64,000 nucleotides of DNA, from positions 1-64,000 of the forward strand of contig DATJNU010000042.1 in the NCBI GenBank assembly GCA_035507775.1, written 5' to 3'. How positions within the stretch are numbered: the stretch's first letter is position 1; the number at the start of each line of letters is the position of its first letter. The position numbers and the translations under genes were made by a program. Shown here one piece after another: positions 8,799 to 17,165 of the stretch. The notes below the pieces were generated by a model, which worked only from the letters and a program-made list of their open reading frames with translations, was not told where the DNA came from and made no database searches. Source of the DNA: Jatrophihabitans_A sp035507775 (GTDB lineage: Bacteria; Actinomycetota; Actinomycetes; Mycobacteriales; Jatrophihabitantaceae).

Positions 8799-10028
8799 GT
8801 GAGCGAATTCGCCAACGAGGGCGCGGAACCTCCCCTTACCGGGGTGCGGGTGCTGGAGCTCGGCAACTACATCGCGGCACCGACCACCGGGCGGCTGCTC
8901 GGCGACTTCGGCGCCGAGGTCGTCAAGATCGAGCGACCGGGGGCCGGGGACGAGCTGCGCCGCTGGCGGCTGGCCGAGGGTGACACCTCGATGCTCTGGC
9001 GGACGCTGGCCCGCAACAAGCTGTCGGTCACCCTGGACCTGAAGAGCGACGAGGGCCGAGAGATCGCGCTGTCGCTGGTCGAGCAGTGCGACGTGGTGAT
9101 CGAGAACATGCGGCCGGGCGCGCTGGAAGGGCTGGGGTTGGGGGTCGAGCAGCTGGCCGAGCGCCGGCCCGACCTGGTGCTGGTGCGGATCAGCGGATAC
9201 GGCCAGGACGGGCCGTACCGCAAGCGCGCCGGCTTCGGCGGGGTTGCCGAGGCGCTGGGCGGCCTGCGGCACCTGACCGGCTACCCGGACCGGCCGCCGA
9301 CCCGCCTCGGGGTGAGCCTCGGCGACACCGTGGCCGGCATGTACGGCGCGCTGGGCGCGGTGATGGCGCTGCTCGGCCGCCGGCCGGACCGGCCCAGGGT
9401 CGAGGTGGTCGACGTGGCCCTGTACGAGGCGGTGTTCTCCCTGACCGAATCGATGGTTCCGGAGTTCGATGCCTACGGCCTGGTCCGCGAGCGGACCGGG
9501 ACGACGCTGCCCGGGGTGGTGCCGAGCAACACCTACCGCTGTGCGGACGGCAGCTGGGTGGTCATCGGCGGCAACGCCGACGCGGTGTTCCGGCGGCTGA
9601 TGCACGTGATCGAGCGCCCGGACCTCGCCGACGATCCCGAACTGGCCGACAACCGGGGCCGATCCCGGTACCCGGAGCTGCTCGACACGGCGATCGGCAG
9701 CTGGACCGAGCAGCACCCGCTCGCCGTGGTGCTCGACACCCTGGAGGCGAACGGCGTGCCCAGCGGCGCGATCTACGACGCCGCCGACATCGGCAAGGAT
9801 CCGCACTTCGAGGCACGCGAGATGCTGCTGCCGGTCGAGGTCGAGGTCGCGCCGGGCCGGCACCGCGAGGTGCGCTTCCCCGGCATCGTGCCGAAGCTCA
9901 GCCGGCGGCCCGGCTCGCTGCGCTGGCTGGGCCCGGAACTCGGCGCGCACACCCGCTCGGTGCTCGGCGACCTGCTCGGTCTCGGCGAGGCCGAGCTGGC
10001 CGAGCTGGCTGCCAAGGGGGTGATCTGA
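8799..10028 (+). CDS. CaiB/BaiF (class III) CoA-transferase
   Basis: A 409-residue family III CoA-transferase. Family signatures include VLELGNYIAAPTTGRLLGD, the EVVKIERPGAGDELR loop and the stretch following ALYEAVFSL. The usual catalytic aspartate lies in the second third of these proteins, probably in SLGDTVAGMYGALG. Known members move CoA between succinate and acids such as hydroxymethylglutarate (SUGCT), citramalate or carnitine. Start GTG 8799 has GGGA eight bases upstream. Its stop overlaps the start of an HMG-CoA-lyase-like gene (TGATG), suggesting that it activates an acid which the lyase then cleaves, with the ABC importer of the same operon supplying it. Confidence 0.88.
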   Translation: MSEFANEGAEPPLTGVRVLELGNYIAAPTTGRLLGDFGAEVVKIERPGAGDELRRWRLAEGDTSMLWRTLARNKLSVTLDLKSDEGREIALSLVEQCDVVIENMRPGALEGLGLGVEQLAERRPDLVLVRISGYGQDGPYRKRAGFGGVAEALGGLRHLTGYPDRPPTRLGVSLGDTVAGMYGALGAVMALLGRRPDRPRVEVVDVALYEAVFSLTESMVPEFDAYGLVRERTGTTLPGVVPSNTYRCADGSWVVIGGNADAVFRRLMHVIERPDLADDPELADNRGRSRYPELLDTAIGSWTEQHPLAVVLDTLEANGVPSGAIYDAADIGKDPHFEAREMLLPVEVEVAPGRHREVRFPGIVPKLSRRPGSLRWLGPELGAHTRSVLGDLLGLGEAELAELAAKGVI

Positions 10029-10959
10029 TGCTGCCCGAGCAGGTGCTGATCACCGACGTGACGCTGCGCGACGGCCTGCAGAACGAGCCGGCGGTGCTCA
10101 CCGTCGCGCAGAAGGCACGGATCGCCGCCGCGCTGCGCGGGACGGGGGTCCGCTCGATCGAGGCGGGCAGCTTCGTCCGGCCCGATCTGGTGCCGCAGCT
10201 GGCCGGCACCGGCGAGCTGCTCGCCACCCTGCCCCGGGTCGAGGGGATCAGCCTGGTCGCGCTGGCGCCCAACCTGCGCGGCGCCACGGACGCGCTGGCC
10301 GCCGGCGTGGACGAGGTGCGGTTCGTGCTCTCGGCCAGCGAGGGCCACAGCCGTGCGAACACCGGGCGCAGCCGCGCCGAGGGCATCGAACGGGTCGGCG
10401 AGGCGGTGCGCCGGACCCGGCCCGGCGGCCCGGCGTGCGGATCACGGTGGCGGTCGCGACAGCCTTCGTCTGCCCGTTCGACGGCGCCGTGAGCAGCGCC
10501 GAGCTGGTCGACGTGGTGCGCCCGTTCGCCGCCGCGGGGGTGGCCGCGGTCTACCTGGCCGACACCATCGGCCGGGCCGGGCCACGCCAGGTCACCGAGG
10601 CGGTGGCAGCGGTGCGCGCGGCGTTCCCGGAGCTGCCGCTCGGCCTGCACCTGCACGACACGTACGGCCGCGCGCTGGCCAACGCCTGGGCCGGGCTGCT
10701 GCAGGGGGTGGCGCTCTTCGACTCCGCGGTGGGCGGCATCGGCGGCTGCCCGTTCGCCCCCGGGGCGGCCGGGAACGTGGCGACCGAGGACCTGGTCGAG
10801 CTGATGCACAGCTGCGGGCTGCCTACCGGCATCGACCTGGATCGGGTGGACGAGGCGAACGAGGTGCTGTCGGCCGAACTCGGCCGCCGGCTGGATACGG
10901 TGACCGGTCGGGCCCGCCGATCGAGCCGGCGAGCGGCGGAGGCGGTGGGCGCGCGATGA
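10028..10959 (+). pseudogene. Hydroxymethylglutaryl-CoA lyase-like gene, split by a frameshift
   Basis: Two frames together make one roughly 310-residue HMGL-like lyase. The first half starts ATG 10028 with VTLRDGLQNEP and runs in frame to EAVRR near 10410; that frame continues to a stop at 10492 without similarity. The second half, in the -1 frame, reads ARRPGVRITVAVATAFVCP from about 10420, then LADTIG, LHLHDTYG, VGGIGGCPFAPGAAGNVATED and ends 10959. One missing base in the CCGGACCCGGCCCGGCGG run (10411-10428) explains it: a true mutation, a sequencing error, or less likely recoding. A GTG at 10435 could start the second half separately. The metal and substrate residues (DVTLRDG, HLHD) are kept, so an error-corrected gene would be functional. 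Confidence 0.75.
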
Positions 10960-11750
10960 CGGCGCCAGCAGTGGAGTTGAGGTCGGTCCGGCGGGACTTC
11001 GCGACCTCCAGCGGGGACATGTACACCGCCGTGCACGGCATCGATCTGACCATCCCGCACGGCAGGTTCGTCTCGGTGGTGGGCCCGACCGGCTGTGGCA
11101 AGTCCACCGTGCTGAACATGGCCGCCGGGCTGCTGGCGCCCACCGAGGGCGACGTGCTCAGCTTCGGCCAGCCGCTGGCCGGCATCAATGCGCGGGCCGG
11201 CTACCTCTTCCAGCAGGAGACCCTGCTGCCGTGGAAGAGCATCGTGGACAACGTCAAGCTCGGCCTCACCATGCGCGGCGTCTCCGGCCGGGAGGCCAAG
11301 CAGCAGGCCCGCTCCTGGCTGAAGCGGGTCGGCCTGGCCGGCTTCGAGGACCGCTACCCGCACCAGCTCAGCGGCGGCATGCGCAAGCGCGCCTCGATCG
11401 CCCAGGTCTGGGTGACCGACCCGGACATCCTGCTGATGGACGAGCCGTTCAGCGCGCTGGACGTGCAGACCCGGCAGGTGATGGAGAACGAGCTGCTCCA
11501 GCTGTGGCAGGGCTCGGACAAGTCGGTGCTGTGCATCACCCACGACCTGGACGAGGCGATCGCGCTGTCCGACGAGGTGGTGCTCCTCTCGTCCGGGCCG
11601 GGCAGCTCCATCGTCGGCCGCTACGAGGTGGACCTGCCCCGGCCCCGCGACCTGCTGACCGTTCGCGACGAGCCCGGTTTCGGCCGCATCTACAACGAGA
11701 TCTGGTCCCAGCTCCGCCAGGAAGTGATGAAGACCTATGCAGGAGTCTGA
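10956..11750 (+). CDS. ABC transporter ATP-binding protein, NitT/TauT/Ssu type
   Basis: A 264-residue ATPase with Walker A GPTGCGKST, Q-loop YLFQQETLLPW, signature LSGGMRKRASIA, Walker B ILLMDEPFSALD and switch histidine in CITHDLDEA. The QQETLLPWKS segment is typical of SsuB/TauB-type ATPases that power uptake of sulfonates, nitrate, or pyrimidine precursors and other small acids. Start ATG 10956 overlaps the stop of the preceding lyase fragment. Its end overlaps the permease start by 14 bases, so the three transporter genes form one unit. Confidence 0.93.
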   Translation: MTAPAVELRSVRRDFATSSGDMYTAVHGIDLTIPHGRFVSVVGPTGCGKSTVLNMAAGLLAPTEGDVLSFGQPLAGINARAGYLFQQETLLPWKSIVDNVKLGLTMRGVSGREAKQQARSWLKRVGLAGFEDRYPHQLSGGMRKRASIAQVWVTDPDILLMDEPFSALDVQTRQVMENELLQLWQGSDKSVLCITHDLDEAIALSDEVVLLSSGPGSSIVGRYEVDLPRPRDLLTVRDEPGFGRIYNEIWSQLRQEVMKTYAGV

Positions 11751-12627
11751 GCTGTCCGGCACCCGCGTCGACACGGTCGCGGCCGAGCCCGCCGCGCCGG
11801 AGCGTCCGAGGGTGCAACCGGCCACCGACGCGCGCCGGGCTGCCAGGGCCCGGGTGCGCCGCCGGCGGGGCCTGGTGCTGTCGCTGCAGCTGCTGATCGC
11901 GGTGATCTTCCTCGGCGGCTGGCAGATCGGTTCGGACACCGGCCGGCTGGACCCGTTCTTCTTCAGCAGGCCCAGCGACGTCGCGGTCCGGTCCTACCAC
12001 TGGATCACGTCCGGCTACATCGTCGACGACCTCGCCGTGACCCTGCAGGAGGCGTTCTACGCCCTGGTGATCGGCTCGCTGGCAGGCGTCGTGGTCGGTT
12101 TCGCGCTGGGCCGGATCCGGTTGCTGGCCGAGGTGTTCGACCCCTACATCAAGATGCTCAACGCGTTGCCCCGGGTCGTCCTGGCGCCGATCTTCCTGCT
12201 CTGGTTCGGCCTGGGCATCTCGTCGAAGGTCGCCTTCGGCATCACCCTGGTGTTCTTCATCGTGTTCTTCTCGACCTTCGAGGGCGTGCGCAACGTCGAC
12301 CGGGTGCTGGTCGACAACGCCCGGATGCTGGGTGGCAAGAAACACCATGTGCTGCGGCACGTTCTCATCCCGAGCGCGGCCACCTGGATCTTCTCCAGCC
12401 TGCACGTGAGCGTCGGCTTCGCCATCGTCGGCGCCGTGGTCGGTGAGTACCTGGGCGCCTCGCAGGGCGTCGGCTACATCATCGCCCAGTCCGAGGGAAC
12501 GTTCGACACCACCGGCGTCTTCGCCGGCATGATCATCCTGACCGTCGTCGTGCTGGTGATCGACCTGATCGTCAACCGGATCGAGCGCAGGCTGCTGCGC
12601 TGGCGGCCGGACCAGCAGTTGAACTAA
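11737..12627 (+). CDS. ABC transporter permease, SsuC/TauC type
   Basis: A 296-residue inner-membrane permease. About 45 charged N-terminal residues precede the first membrane span (LVLSLQLLIAVIFLGGW), followed by five further spans. The cytoplasmic EAA loop is seen in EGVRNVDRVLVDNARMLGG, ending HVLIPSA, which couples to the ATPase. The family normally forms a homodimer. It overlaps the ATPase gene and is followed after 65 bases by the binding-protein gene, completing a standard importer. Confidence 0.92.
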   Translation: MQESELSGTRVDTVAAEPAAPERPRVQPATDARRAARARVRRRRGLVLSLQLLIAVIFLGGWQIGSDTGRLDPFFFSRPSDVAVRSYHWITSGYIVDDLAVTLQEAFYALVIGSLAGVVVGFALGRIRLLAEVFDPYIKMLNALPRVVLAPIFLLWFGLGISSKVAFGITLVFFIVFFSTFEGVRNVDRVLVDNARMLGGKKHHVLRHVLIPSAATWIFSSLHVSVGFAIVGAVVGEYLGASQGVGYIIAQSEGTFDTTGVFAGMIILTVVVLVIDLIVNRIERRLLRWRPDQQLN

Positions 12628-12692
12628 CCGCCCCGGCTCCGGCCTCGGCACGCGTCATCTCATCCCCGCGCTCTGATTCGGAAGGGATCACC

Positions 12693-13730
12693 ATGAGGGC
12701 GAAACTCCTGCGACTGCGGGCAGTCGGCATCCTGCTCGCCGGCGCGCTGGTCGTCACCACCGGCTGCTCCAGCCACGGGTCGTCGAGCGGCTCCGGCGGC
12801 TCGAAGAACGTCACCATCGGCGTGGGCGGCCAGAGCCTGCTGGTCTACCTGCCGACCACGCTCGCCCAGCAACTCGGCTACTACAAGGACGAGGGGCTGA
12901 ACGTCAAGCTGCAGGACCTGCAGGCGGGCTCGAAGGCGCTGACCGCCTTGCTCGGCGGCAGCGTGGACGTGACCTCGGGCTACTACGACCACACGATCCA
13001 GACCCAGGCCAAGGGCAAGTCGATCGAGTCGTTCGTGACGATGCTGCGGCTGCCGGCGCTGGCCCTGGTGGTCTCGCCGAAGCACAAGGGCACGGTCAAT
13101 TCGATCGCCGACCTGAAGGGCGGCAAGATCGGGGTCACCGCGCCCGGCTCGTCCACCGACTTCTTCCTGAACTTCCTGCTCACGCAGGCGGGCCTGTCCA
13201 GCGGCGACGTCAGCCACCAGGCCGTCGGCGGTGGCAGCACCGCGGTGGCCGCGATGGAGCAGGGCACCGTGGACGCCGCGGTGATGATCGACCCGGCCAT
13301 CTCCGAACTGGCCAAGCGGCACCCGGACCTGAAGATCGTGGACGACCTGCGCACCCAGGACGGGGTGCAGAAGGTCTACGGCACCACCCAGTACCCGGCC
13401 GCTGTGCTGTACTCCTCGCCCGACTGGGTGAAGGGCCACCAGGACACCGCCAAGAAGCTCGCCGCCGCCATCGTGAAGACCCTGCAGTGGATCAGCTCGC
13501 ACAGCGCCGAGGAGATCGTCGCCAAGATGCCGGCCAGCTTCGTCGGCAGCGACAAGGCGGTCTACACCCAGGCGGTGGCCGCGGCCAAGCCGACGTACTC
13601 CACCGACGGCACGATGGATCCGGCCGGTGCCGCCGAGGTCCTGAAGGTGCTCTCCTCCGATCCGGCCATCGCCAGCGCGAACATCAAGCTGGACACCACC
13701 TACACCAACGGGCTGTTGCCCTCGTCCTGA
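12693..13730 (+). CDS. Substrate-binding lipoprotein of the NitT/TauT-type importer
   Basis: A 345-residue extracytoplasmic binding protein. The signal peptide ends in a lipobox with C25 (VTTGCSS), followed by a Ser/Gly linker. The mature part is SsuA/NMT1-like, with IGVGGQSLLVYLPTTLAQQ at the start and AAMEQGTVDAAVMIDPA near the hinge. It has AAGGGA-like ribosome bases (AAGGGATCACC) before ATG 12693. The substrate is unknown. Given the CoA-transferase and HMG-CoA-lyase-like genes upstream, a branched hydroxy acid or dicarboxylate fits better than a sulfonate, but this is inference. Confidence 0.9.
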   Translation: MRAKLLRLRAVGILLAGALVVTTGCSSHGSSSGSGGSKNVTIGVGGQSLLVYLPTTLAQQLGYYKDEGLNVKLQDLQAGSKALTALLGGSVDVTSGYYDHTIQTQAKGKSIESFVTMLRLPALALVVSPKHKGTVNSIADLKGGKIGVTAPGSSTDFFLNFLLTQAGLSSGDVSHQAVGGGSTAVAAMEQGTVDAAVMIDPAISELAKRHPDLKIVDDLRTQDGVQKVYGTTQYPAAVLYSSPDWVKGHQDTAKKLAAAIVKTLQWISSHSAEEIVAKMPASFVGSDKAVYTQAVAAAKPTYSTDGTMDPAGAAEVLKVLSSDPAIASANIKLDTTYTNGLLPSS

Positions 13731-13740
13731 CCGGGCCGTG

Positions 13741-13770
13741 CTGGCCGGCCCGCGATCGCGGGCCGACCAG
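13741..13770. terminator. Convergent terminator between binding-protein gene and iclR-type gene
   Basis: CTGGCCGGCCCGCG - AT - CGCGGGCCGACCAG: 14-base arms with a single mismatch, 11 bases after the lipoprotein stop and 9 bases before the stop of the oppositely oriented regulator gene. It could serve both strands. Confidence 0.65.
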
Positions 13771-13778
13771 TACGGCGG

Positions 13779-14474
13779 CTAGAGCGCGTCGGTGAGGGAT
13801 CGCGCCGCCCGGACCACCGGCTGGGCGTACTGCCTGCCGGGCTCGCGGGTCATCCGGGAGATCGGGCCGGAGAGGCAGAGCGCCAGCAGCCGGCCGTTCG
13901 AGCAGTGGACCGGGGCGCTGACCGAGGCGACTCCGAGCGCCCGCTGGCCGACGCTCTCGGCCCAGCCCCGCTGGCGCACCCGGCGCAGCAGTACCGGGCC
14001 GAACGCCTGCTCCGACACGGCCTCCGTTCCCGGATCGGCCGTGAACGCAAGCAGAACCTGGGCCGCGGAACCGGCGCTCATGGTGAGCTCGTTGCCCATC
14101 GGCACCGTGTCCCGCAGGCCGGCCGCCTGTTCGACGGCGGCGATGCAGACCCGGACGTCGCCGGCCCGCCGGTAGAGCTGGATGCTCTCGCCGGTCGCCT
14201 CGTGCAGCTCCTGCATCACCGGACGTGCCGTGACCAGCAGCGGATCCGTGGCCTGGGCGGCCAGCTCGTGCAGCCAGGTGCCGAGCATCCAGCCGCCCTT
14301 GCCGTCCGGCGCGAGCAGCCCGGCGCCCTGCAGCGCGGTGACCAGCCGGTAGGTGGTGGCCCGGCTGATGCCGGTCCGTTCGGACAGCTCGCGCGGTGTC
14401 GCCGCTCCTGCCTGCACCGCCCTGAGCAGCTGGAACGCCTTGCCCAGCACGCCATAGCCAGATTGTGCTTCCAC
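13779..14474 (-). CDS. IclR-family transcriptional regulator
   Basis: A 231-residue IclR regulator. The N-terminal winged helix (about 8-65) contains TPRELSERTGISRATTYRLVTALQ, and the effector-binding domain follows, with RAGDVRVCIAAVEQ and SVSAPVHC as family landmarks. IclR proteins usually sense small organic acids. It converges with the CoA-transferase/ABC operon and diverges from the methyltransferase gene, so either could be its target. The 183-base divergent gap (14475-14657) is locally AT-rich and is the natural place for its operator, though I saw no strong palindrome there. Confidence 0.9.
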   Translation of the reverse strand: MEAQSGYGVLGKAFQLLRAVQAGAATPRELSERTGISRATTYRLVTALQGAGLLAPDGKGGWMLGTWLHELAAQATDPLLVTARPVMQELHEATGESIQLYRRAGDVRVCIAAVEQAAGLRDTVPMGNELTMSAGSAAQVLLAFTADPGTEAVSEQAFGPVLLRRVRQRGWAESVGQRALGVASVSAPVHCSNGRLLALCLSGPISRMTREPGRQYAQPVVRAARSLTDAL

Positions 14475-14657
14475 GATGGGGGATTATGGCAGCAGGAGCG
14501 GTAAGCGGGTAATGCTGGAAATCCCGGTATCTGAGACCGACGGTTCGCATCGTAGACGTGGTAGGTGTCGGGACATATATTCGTAAGCACTCCATCTGCG
14601 CCGTATGCCTCGCTCCCGGCACGTCCGGCAGGCGCTCATCACGACAAGGGAAGTGAC

Positions 14658-15659
14658 ATGTCCAAGCTCGATTTCGCCACCCGGGGCCAGCCGCGCCGGC
14701 ACGCCTTCGAACTCGTGCAGGGCTACATCCTCTGCTCGGTGCTGGCTTCGCTCGACGACGCGGGAGTGCTGGACAAGCTCGAGCAGGACGGCCTGCGGGT
14801 CGCGGACGTCGGCGCCAACGCCCAGCTCTCGCGGGACACCCTGTACTACCTGGTGGATCGCGGGGTGGTCTATCCGGACGGCGACACCTACCGGCTGACC
14901 GGCTACGGCACGGAACTCTTCCACGACCGTGGCTACATCTTCTGGATCGCCGGCGGCTTCGGTTTCCCCTTCCTGCGCTTCGGTGATCTGGTCGCCGGCA
15001 CGCACCACTACGGCACCGACATCACCCGGGACGGCCGGATCGTGGCGGTCTCGTCGGCCAACCTCGGTCTCGACGACGTCAAGCCCTACATCCACCGGAT
15101 CCTCGAGGAACTCGACTACACCAAGGTGGCCGACCTCGGCTGCGGCAACGCCCGCAACCTGATCGGCATCGCGAACGCGAAGGGCGCGGCCGGCATCGGG
15201 GTCGACATCGACGCCGACGCGATCGCCGAGGCGAACAAGGAGATCGACAACGAGGGCCTGACCGGCAAGGTCAAGGCGGTGCTCGCCGACGCCTCCGACC
15301 CGAACGCGATCCCCGAGCTGGAGACGGTGGACCTGCTGGTCGGCTTCTTCTTCATGCACGAGGTGCTCGGCAAGGGCCTGGAGTACTTCATCGAGTTCGT
15401 CCGCGGCCTGTCCCGCCGGATGCCCGCCGGGGCCCACATCCTCGCGGTCGAGGTGCAGCCGCCGACCCGGGACCGGGCCGCGCCGGAGACCTTCACGCCC
15501 GAGTTCACGCTGATCCACGCGCTGATGGGGCAGGGCCTGCTCGACGAGGACGGCTGGCGCGACGCCTTCGACCAGGGCGGCTTCGACGTCGTCAAGTCCG
15601 AGCACCCGAACATCCCCGGCGGCGTGATCATGCTGGCCCGCAACCGCGGCGACCAGTAG
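14658..15659 (+). CDS. SAM-dependent methyltransferase with N-terminal winged-helix-like domain
   Basis: A 333-residue class I methyltransferase. Residues 1-90 look like the dimerisation/winged-helix part of plant- or polyketide-type O-methyltransferases (GYILCSVLASLDDAGVLDKL; TLYYLVDRGVV). The SAM motif I is VADLGCGNARNLIGIA, followed by GVDIDADAIAEAN. The target is unknown. ATG 14658 has AAGGGAAG nine bases upstream and is preferred to the upstream in-frame start at 14565. It is followed after 34 bases by a YciI gene. It could tailor the product of the carrier-protein cassette 6 kb away, but nothing in the sequence ties them together. Confidence 0.85.
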   Translation: MSKLDFATRGQPRRHAFELVQGYILCSVLASLDDAGVLDKLEQDGLRVADVGANAQLSRDTLYYLVDRGVVYPDGDTYRLTGYGTELFHDRGYIFWIAGGFGFPFLRFGDLVAGTHHYGTDITRDGRIVAVSSANLGLDDVKPYIHRILEELDYTKVADLGCGNARNLIGIANAKGAAGIGVDIDADAIAEANKEIDNEGLTGKVKAVLADASDPNAIPELETVDLLVGFFFMHEVLGKGLEYFIEFVRGLSRRMPAGAHILAVEVQPPTRDRAAPETFTPEFTLIHALMGQGLLDEDGWRDAFDQGGFDVVKSEHPNIPGGVIMLARNRGDQ

Positions 15660-15693
15660 CACCGCCGCCGCCCGATCCAGCCGAGGAGCAACG

Positions 15694-16005
15694 GTGTACC
15701 TGGTCTTCGTGAACTACATCGTGCCGGAGGAGGAGGTCACTCCGGTGCGCGCGCAGCACTTCGAGTTCATCGACCGGCATTTCGCGGCGAACGAGTTCGT
15801 GCTCGGCGGCCGGCGGTCACCCGGTGACGGCGGCTTCATCCTGGTGCGCGATCTCGGGCGCGAGAAGGTCGAGCAGATCATCGCCGAGGACCCGTACCTG
15901 GCCGCCGGCGTGGCGGTGCACGAGCTCATCGACCTGCACCCGGCCCGGGTGCAGCCGGCCATCGCGGACTTCCTCGGCCTGGAGCGGCTGGTGGGTCAGC
16001 GGTAG
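15694..16005 (+). CDS. YciI-family protein
   Basis: A 103-residue YCII-domain protein (ferredoxin-like fold). The family's conserved His is in RAQHFEFIDRH, and the Asp in IAEDPYLAAGVA; together these form the presumed active site seen in muconolactone-isomerase-like relatives. SPGDGGFILVRD is the middle strand. It starts with GTG 15694, with CGAGGAGCAACG just upstream as ribosome site. Its placement after the methyltransferase suggests a shared transcript. The function of most YciI proteins is unproven; isomerisation or dehydrochlorination-type chemistry is known for a few. Confidence 0.85.
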   Translation: MYLVFVNYIVPEEEVTPVRAQHFEFIDRHFAANEFVLGGRRSPGDGGFILVRDLGREKVEQIIAEDPYLAAGVAVHELIDLHPARVQPAIADFLGLERLVGQR

Positions 16006-16093
16006 GCGGGGCGCCGGGTCCATCGGGGGGGAGCCGGCGGCGTCGGCCGGGGGATCGGGGTCGTCCGGCCGGCGCCGCTGTCGATGGGCGCGG

Positions 16094-16387
16094 TCAGCTC
16101 TCCTCCGGGCGATAGCCGTACTCGACCAGCTGGGGCTTCATCGCCTCCTTGGCCGCCTCGTGCTGGCCGCAGTCGCAGATGCCGTCGAAGCCGCCGGCCC
16201 GCCGCTCGCTGACCAGCAACCCGCCGCCGCCCCAGTTGTCGACCGCCACCTCGTCGATCAGGACGTAGATCCGCTCCGGGTGCTTGTTCATGACGTCGTG
16301 CAGCAGGTCCGTCACGCCCTGGACGAGCTGCCGCTTCTGCTCGCGGGTGACGTTCTCGTCGGTGAGTTCGATCCTCACGATGGGCAC
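16094..16387 (-). CDS. 4-oxalocrotonate tautomerase-like protein with C-terminal extension
   Basis: A 97-residue protein. After Met removal the N-terminus is Pro1 in PIVRIELTDENVTREQKRQLV, the hallmark catalytic proline of the 4-OT superfamily. Residues 40-63 (ERIYVLIDEVAVDNWGGGG) match the family's second half. About 30 extra residues (GFDGICDCGQHEAAKEAM...) follow, including two cysteines and a histidine, which ordinary 60-residue 4-OTs lack. It may tautomerise an enol acid. It is transcribed opposite to the YciI and RidA-like genes. Confidence 0.8.
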   Translation of the reverse strand: MPIVRIELTDENVTREQKRQLVQGVTDLLHDVMNKHPERIYVLIDEVAVDNWGGGGLLVSERRAGGFDGICDCGQHEAAKEAMKPQLVEYGYRPEES

Positions 16388-16490
16388 GGTCGGGCCTCCT
16401 GGTCATGGTGTTCGGGTGGGTGTGCGCGGGTGGACGGTGCGGCTCGGCTACGTGTCGGGAACGGGGACGCGGGAACTCCTCGCCCCGGCG

Positions 16491-16546
16491 GCACGGTTGC
16501 CGAATTCCACGGTTGCCTGCCCCACGGTTGCCAGCGCCGTGGTTGC
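16491..16546. repeat. Four 10-bp direct repeats, period 15-16
   Basis: CACGGTTGCC occurs at 16491, 16507 and 16522, and CGTGGTTGCC at 16537. The array lies 104 bases upstream of the tautomerase start (minus strand). The same CGTGGTTGCC motif, also with a 15-base period, recurs at 44551-44575 just upstream of the minus-strand amidase gene. The 337-base gap 16388-16724 otherwise holds the palindrome at 16607-16634 and no gene I can support. Confidence 0.6.
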
Positions 16547-16606
16547 CGGTGTGGCGCAGCCCGTCGGGTGGCAATAGTCCCTTTGGTAACCAGGCCAGTC
16601 TGCCCT

Positions 16607-16634
16607 GGTACGGTTTGACCCGTCAAGCCGTACC
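16607..16634. promoter_or_regulatory. 28-bp near-perfect palindrome
   Basis: GGTACGGTTTGAC - CC - GTCAAGCCGTACC: 13-base arms with a single G/T mismatch and a two-base centre, in the divergent region between the tautomerase gene (minus) and the RidA-like gene (plus). Size and symmetry suit a dimeric repressor operator (for example TetR or GntR type). No such regulator is encoded next to it, so a factor encoded elsewhere would be needed. A terminator is less likely because no gene ends here. Confidence 0.5.
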
Positions 16635-16724
16635 GCTGCCCGGACTGCCTTATCCGATAACGCTATTCGCAACCGGGCGCCGGTACCTGGCGGCCGGCCC
16701 GGACCGAGAGGCGCAGGTGACGCG

Positions 16725-17159
16725 ATGCCCCCGGTGGACCGCCCGCACCGGGCCCCAGCCCCGGTGGGGCGCTACCTGCCCGCGGTGGTCGGCGGTGGGC
16801 TGATCCAGGTGTCGGGGCAGGGCCCGGTCGGGCCGGACGGTCCGCAGCCGCTGGTCACCGGCCGGCTGGGCGAGGCGGCCACCCCGGCGGACGCCCGGCG
16901 GGCGGCGGAACTCGCGATGGCCAACGTGCTCGCCGCGCTCCGGGAGGCACCGGTCCCGGCGCACCGGATGGTCCGGTTGCTGGTGCTGGTCGCGTGCGCT
17001 CCGGGCTCGGGCGGCCTGCTCGCCGGCGTCGCCGCGGCCGCGCTGGCGACCTGCGCGGCCGGCCTGCCCGGACCGGCCCCGGCCTGCACGGTGGTCGGGG
17101 TGCCGTGTCTGCCGTTCGACATCACCGTCGAGATCGAGGCGGTTGCGGCCGGCCGCTGA
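16725..17159 (+). CDS. RidA-like (YjgF/YER057c/UK114) protein
   Basis: A 144-residue protein that resembles the RidA superfamily's longer Atu1372-like branch: YLPAVVGGGLIQVSGQGPV at the start, AAELAMANVLAAL in the helix, and FDITVEIEAVA at the end. RidA proper hydrolyses reactive enamine/imine intermediates using an arginine near residue 105; I could not place that arginine with confidence, so the activity is open. The start ATG 16725 is preceded by GCAGGTGACGCG. It converges with mutY, leaving only six bases between stops. Confidence 0.75.
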   Translation: MPPVDRPHRAPAPVGRYLPAVVGGGLIQVSGQGPVGPDGPQPLVTGRLGEAATPADARRAAELAMANVLAALREAPVPAHRMVRLLVLVACAPGSGGLLAGVAAAALATCAAGLPGPAPACTVVGVPCLPFDITVEIEAVAAGR

Positions 17160-17165
17160 GCGGGA

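Noticed and set aside
10411..10435. Programmed -1 frameshifting in the lyase gene
   Set aside because: No canonical slippery heptamer or convincing downstream structure; a single-base loss or sequencing error is simpler. The coordinates are given so that it can be checked.
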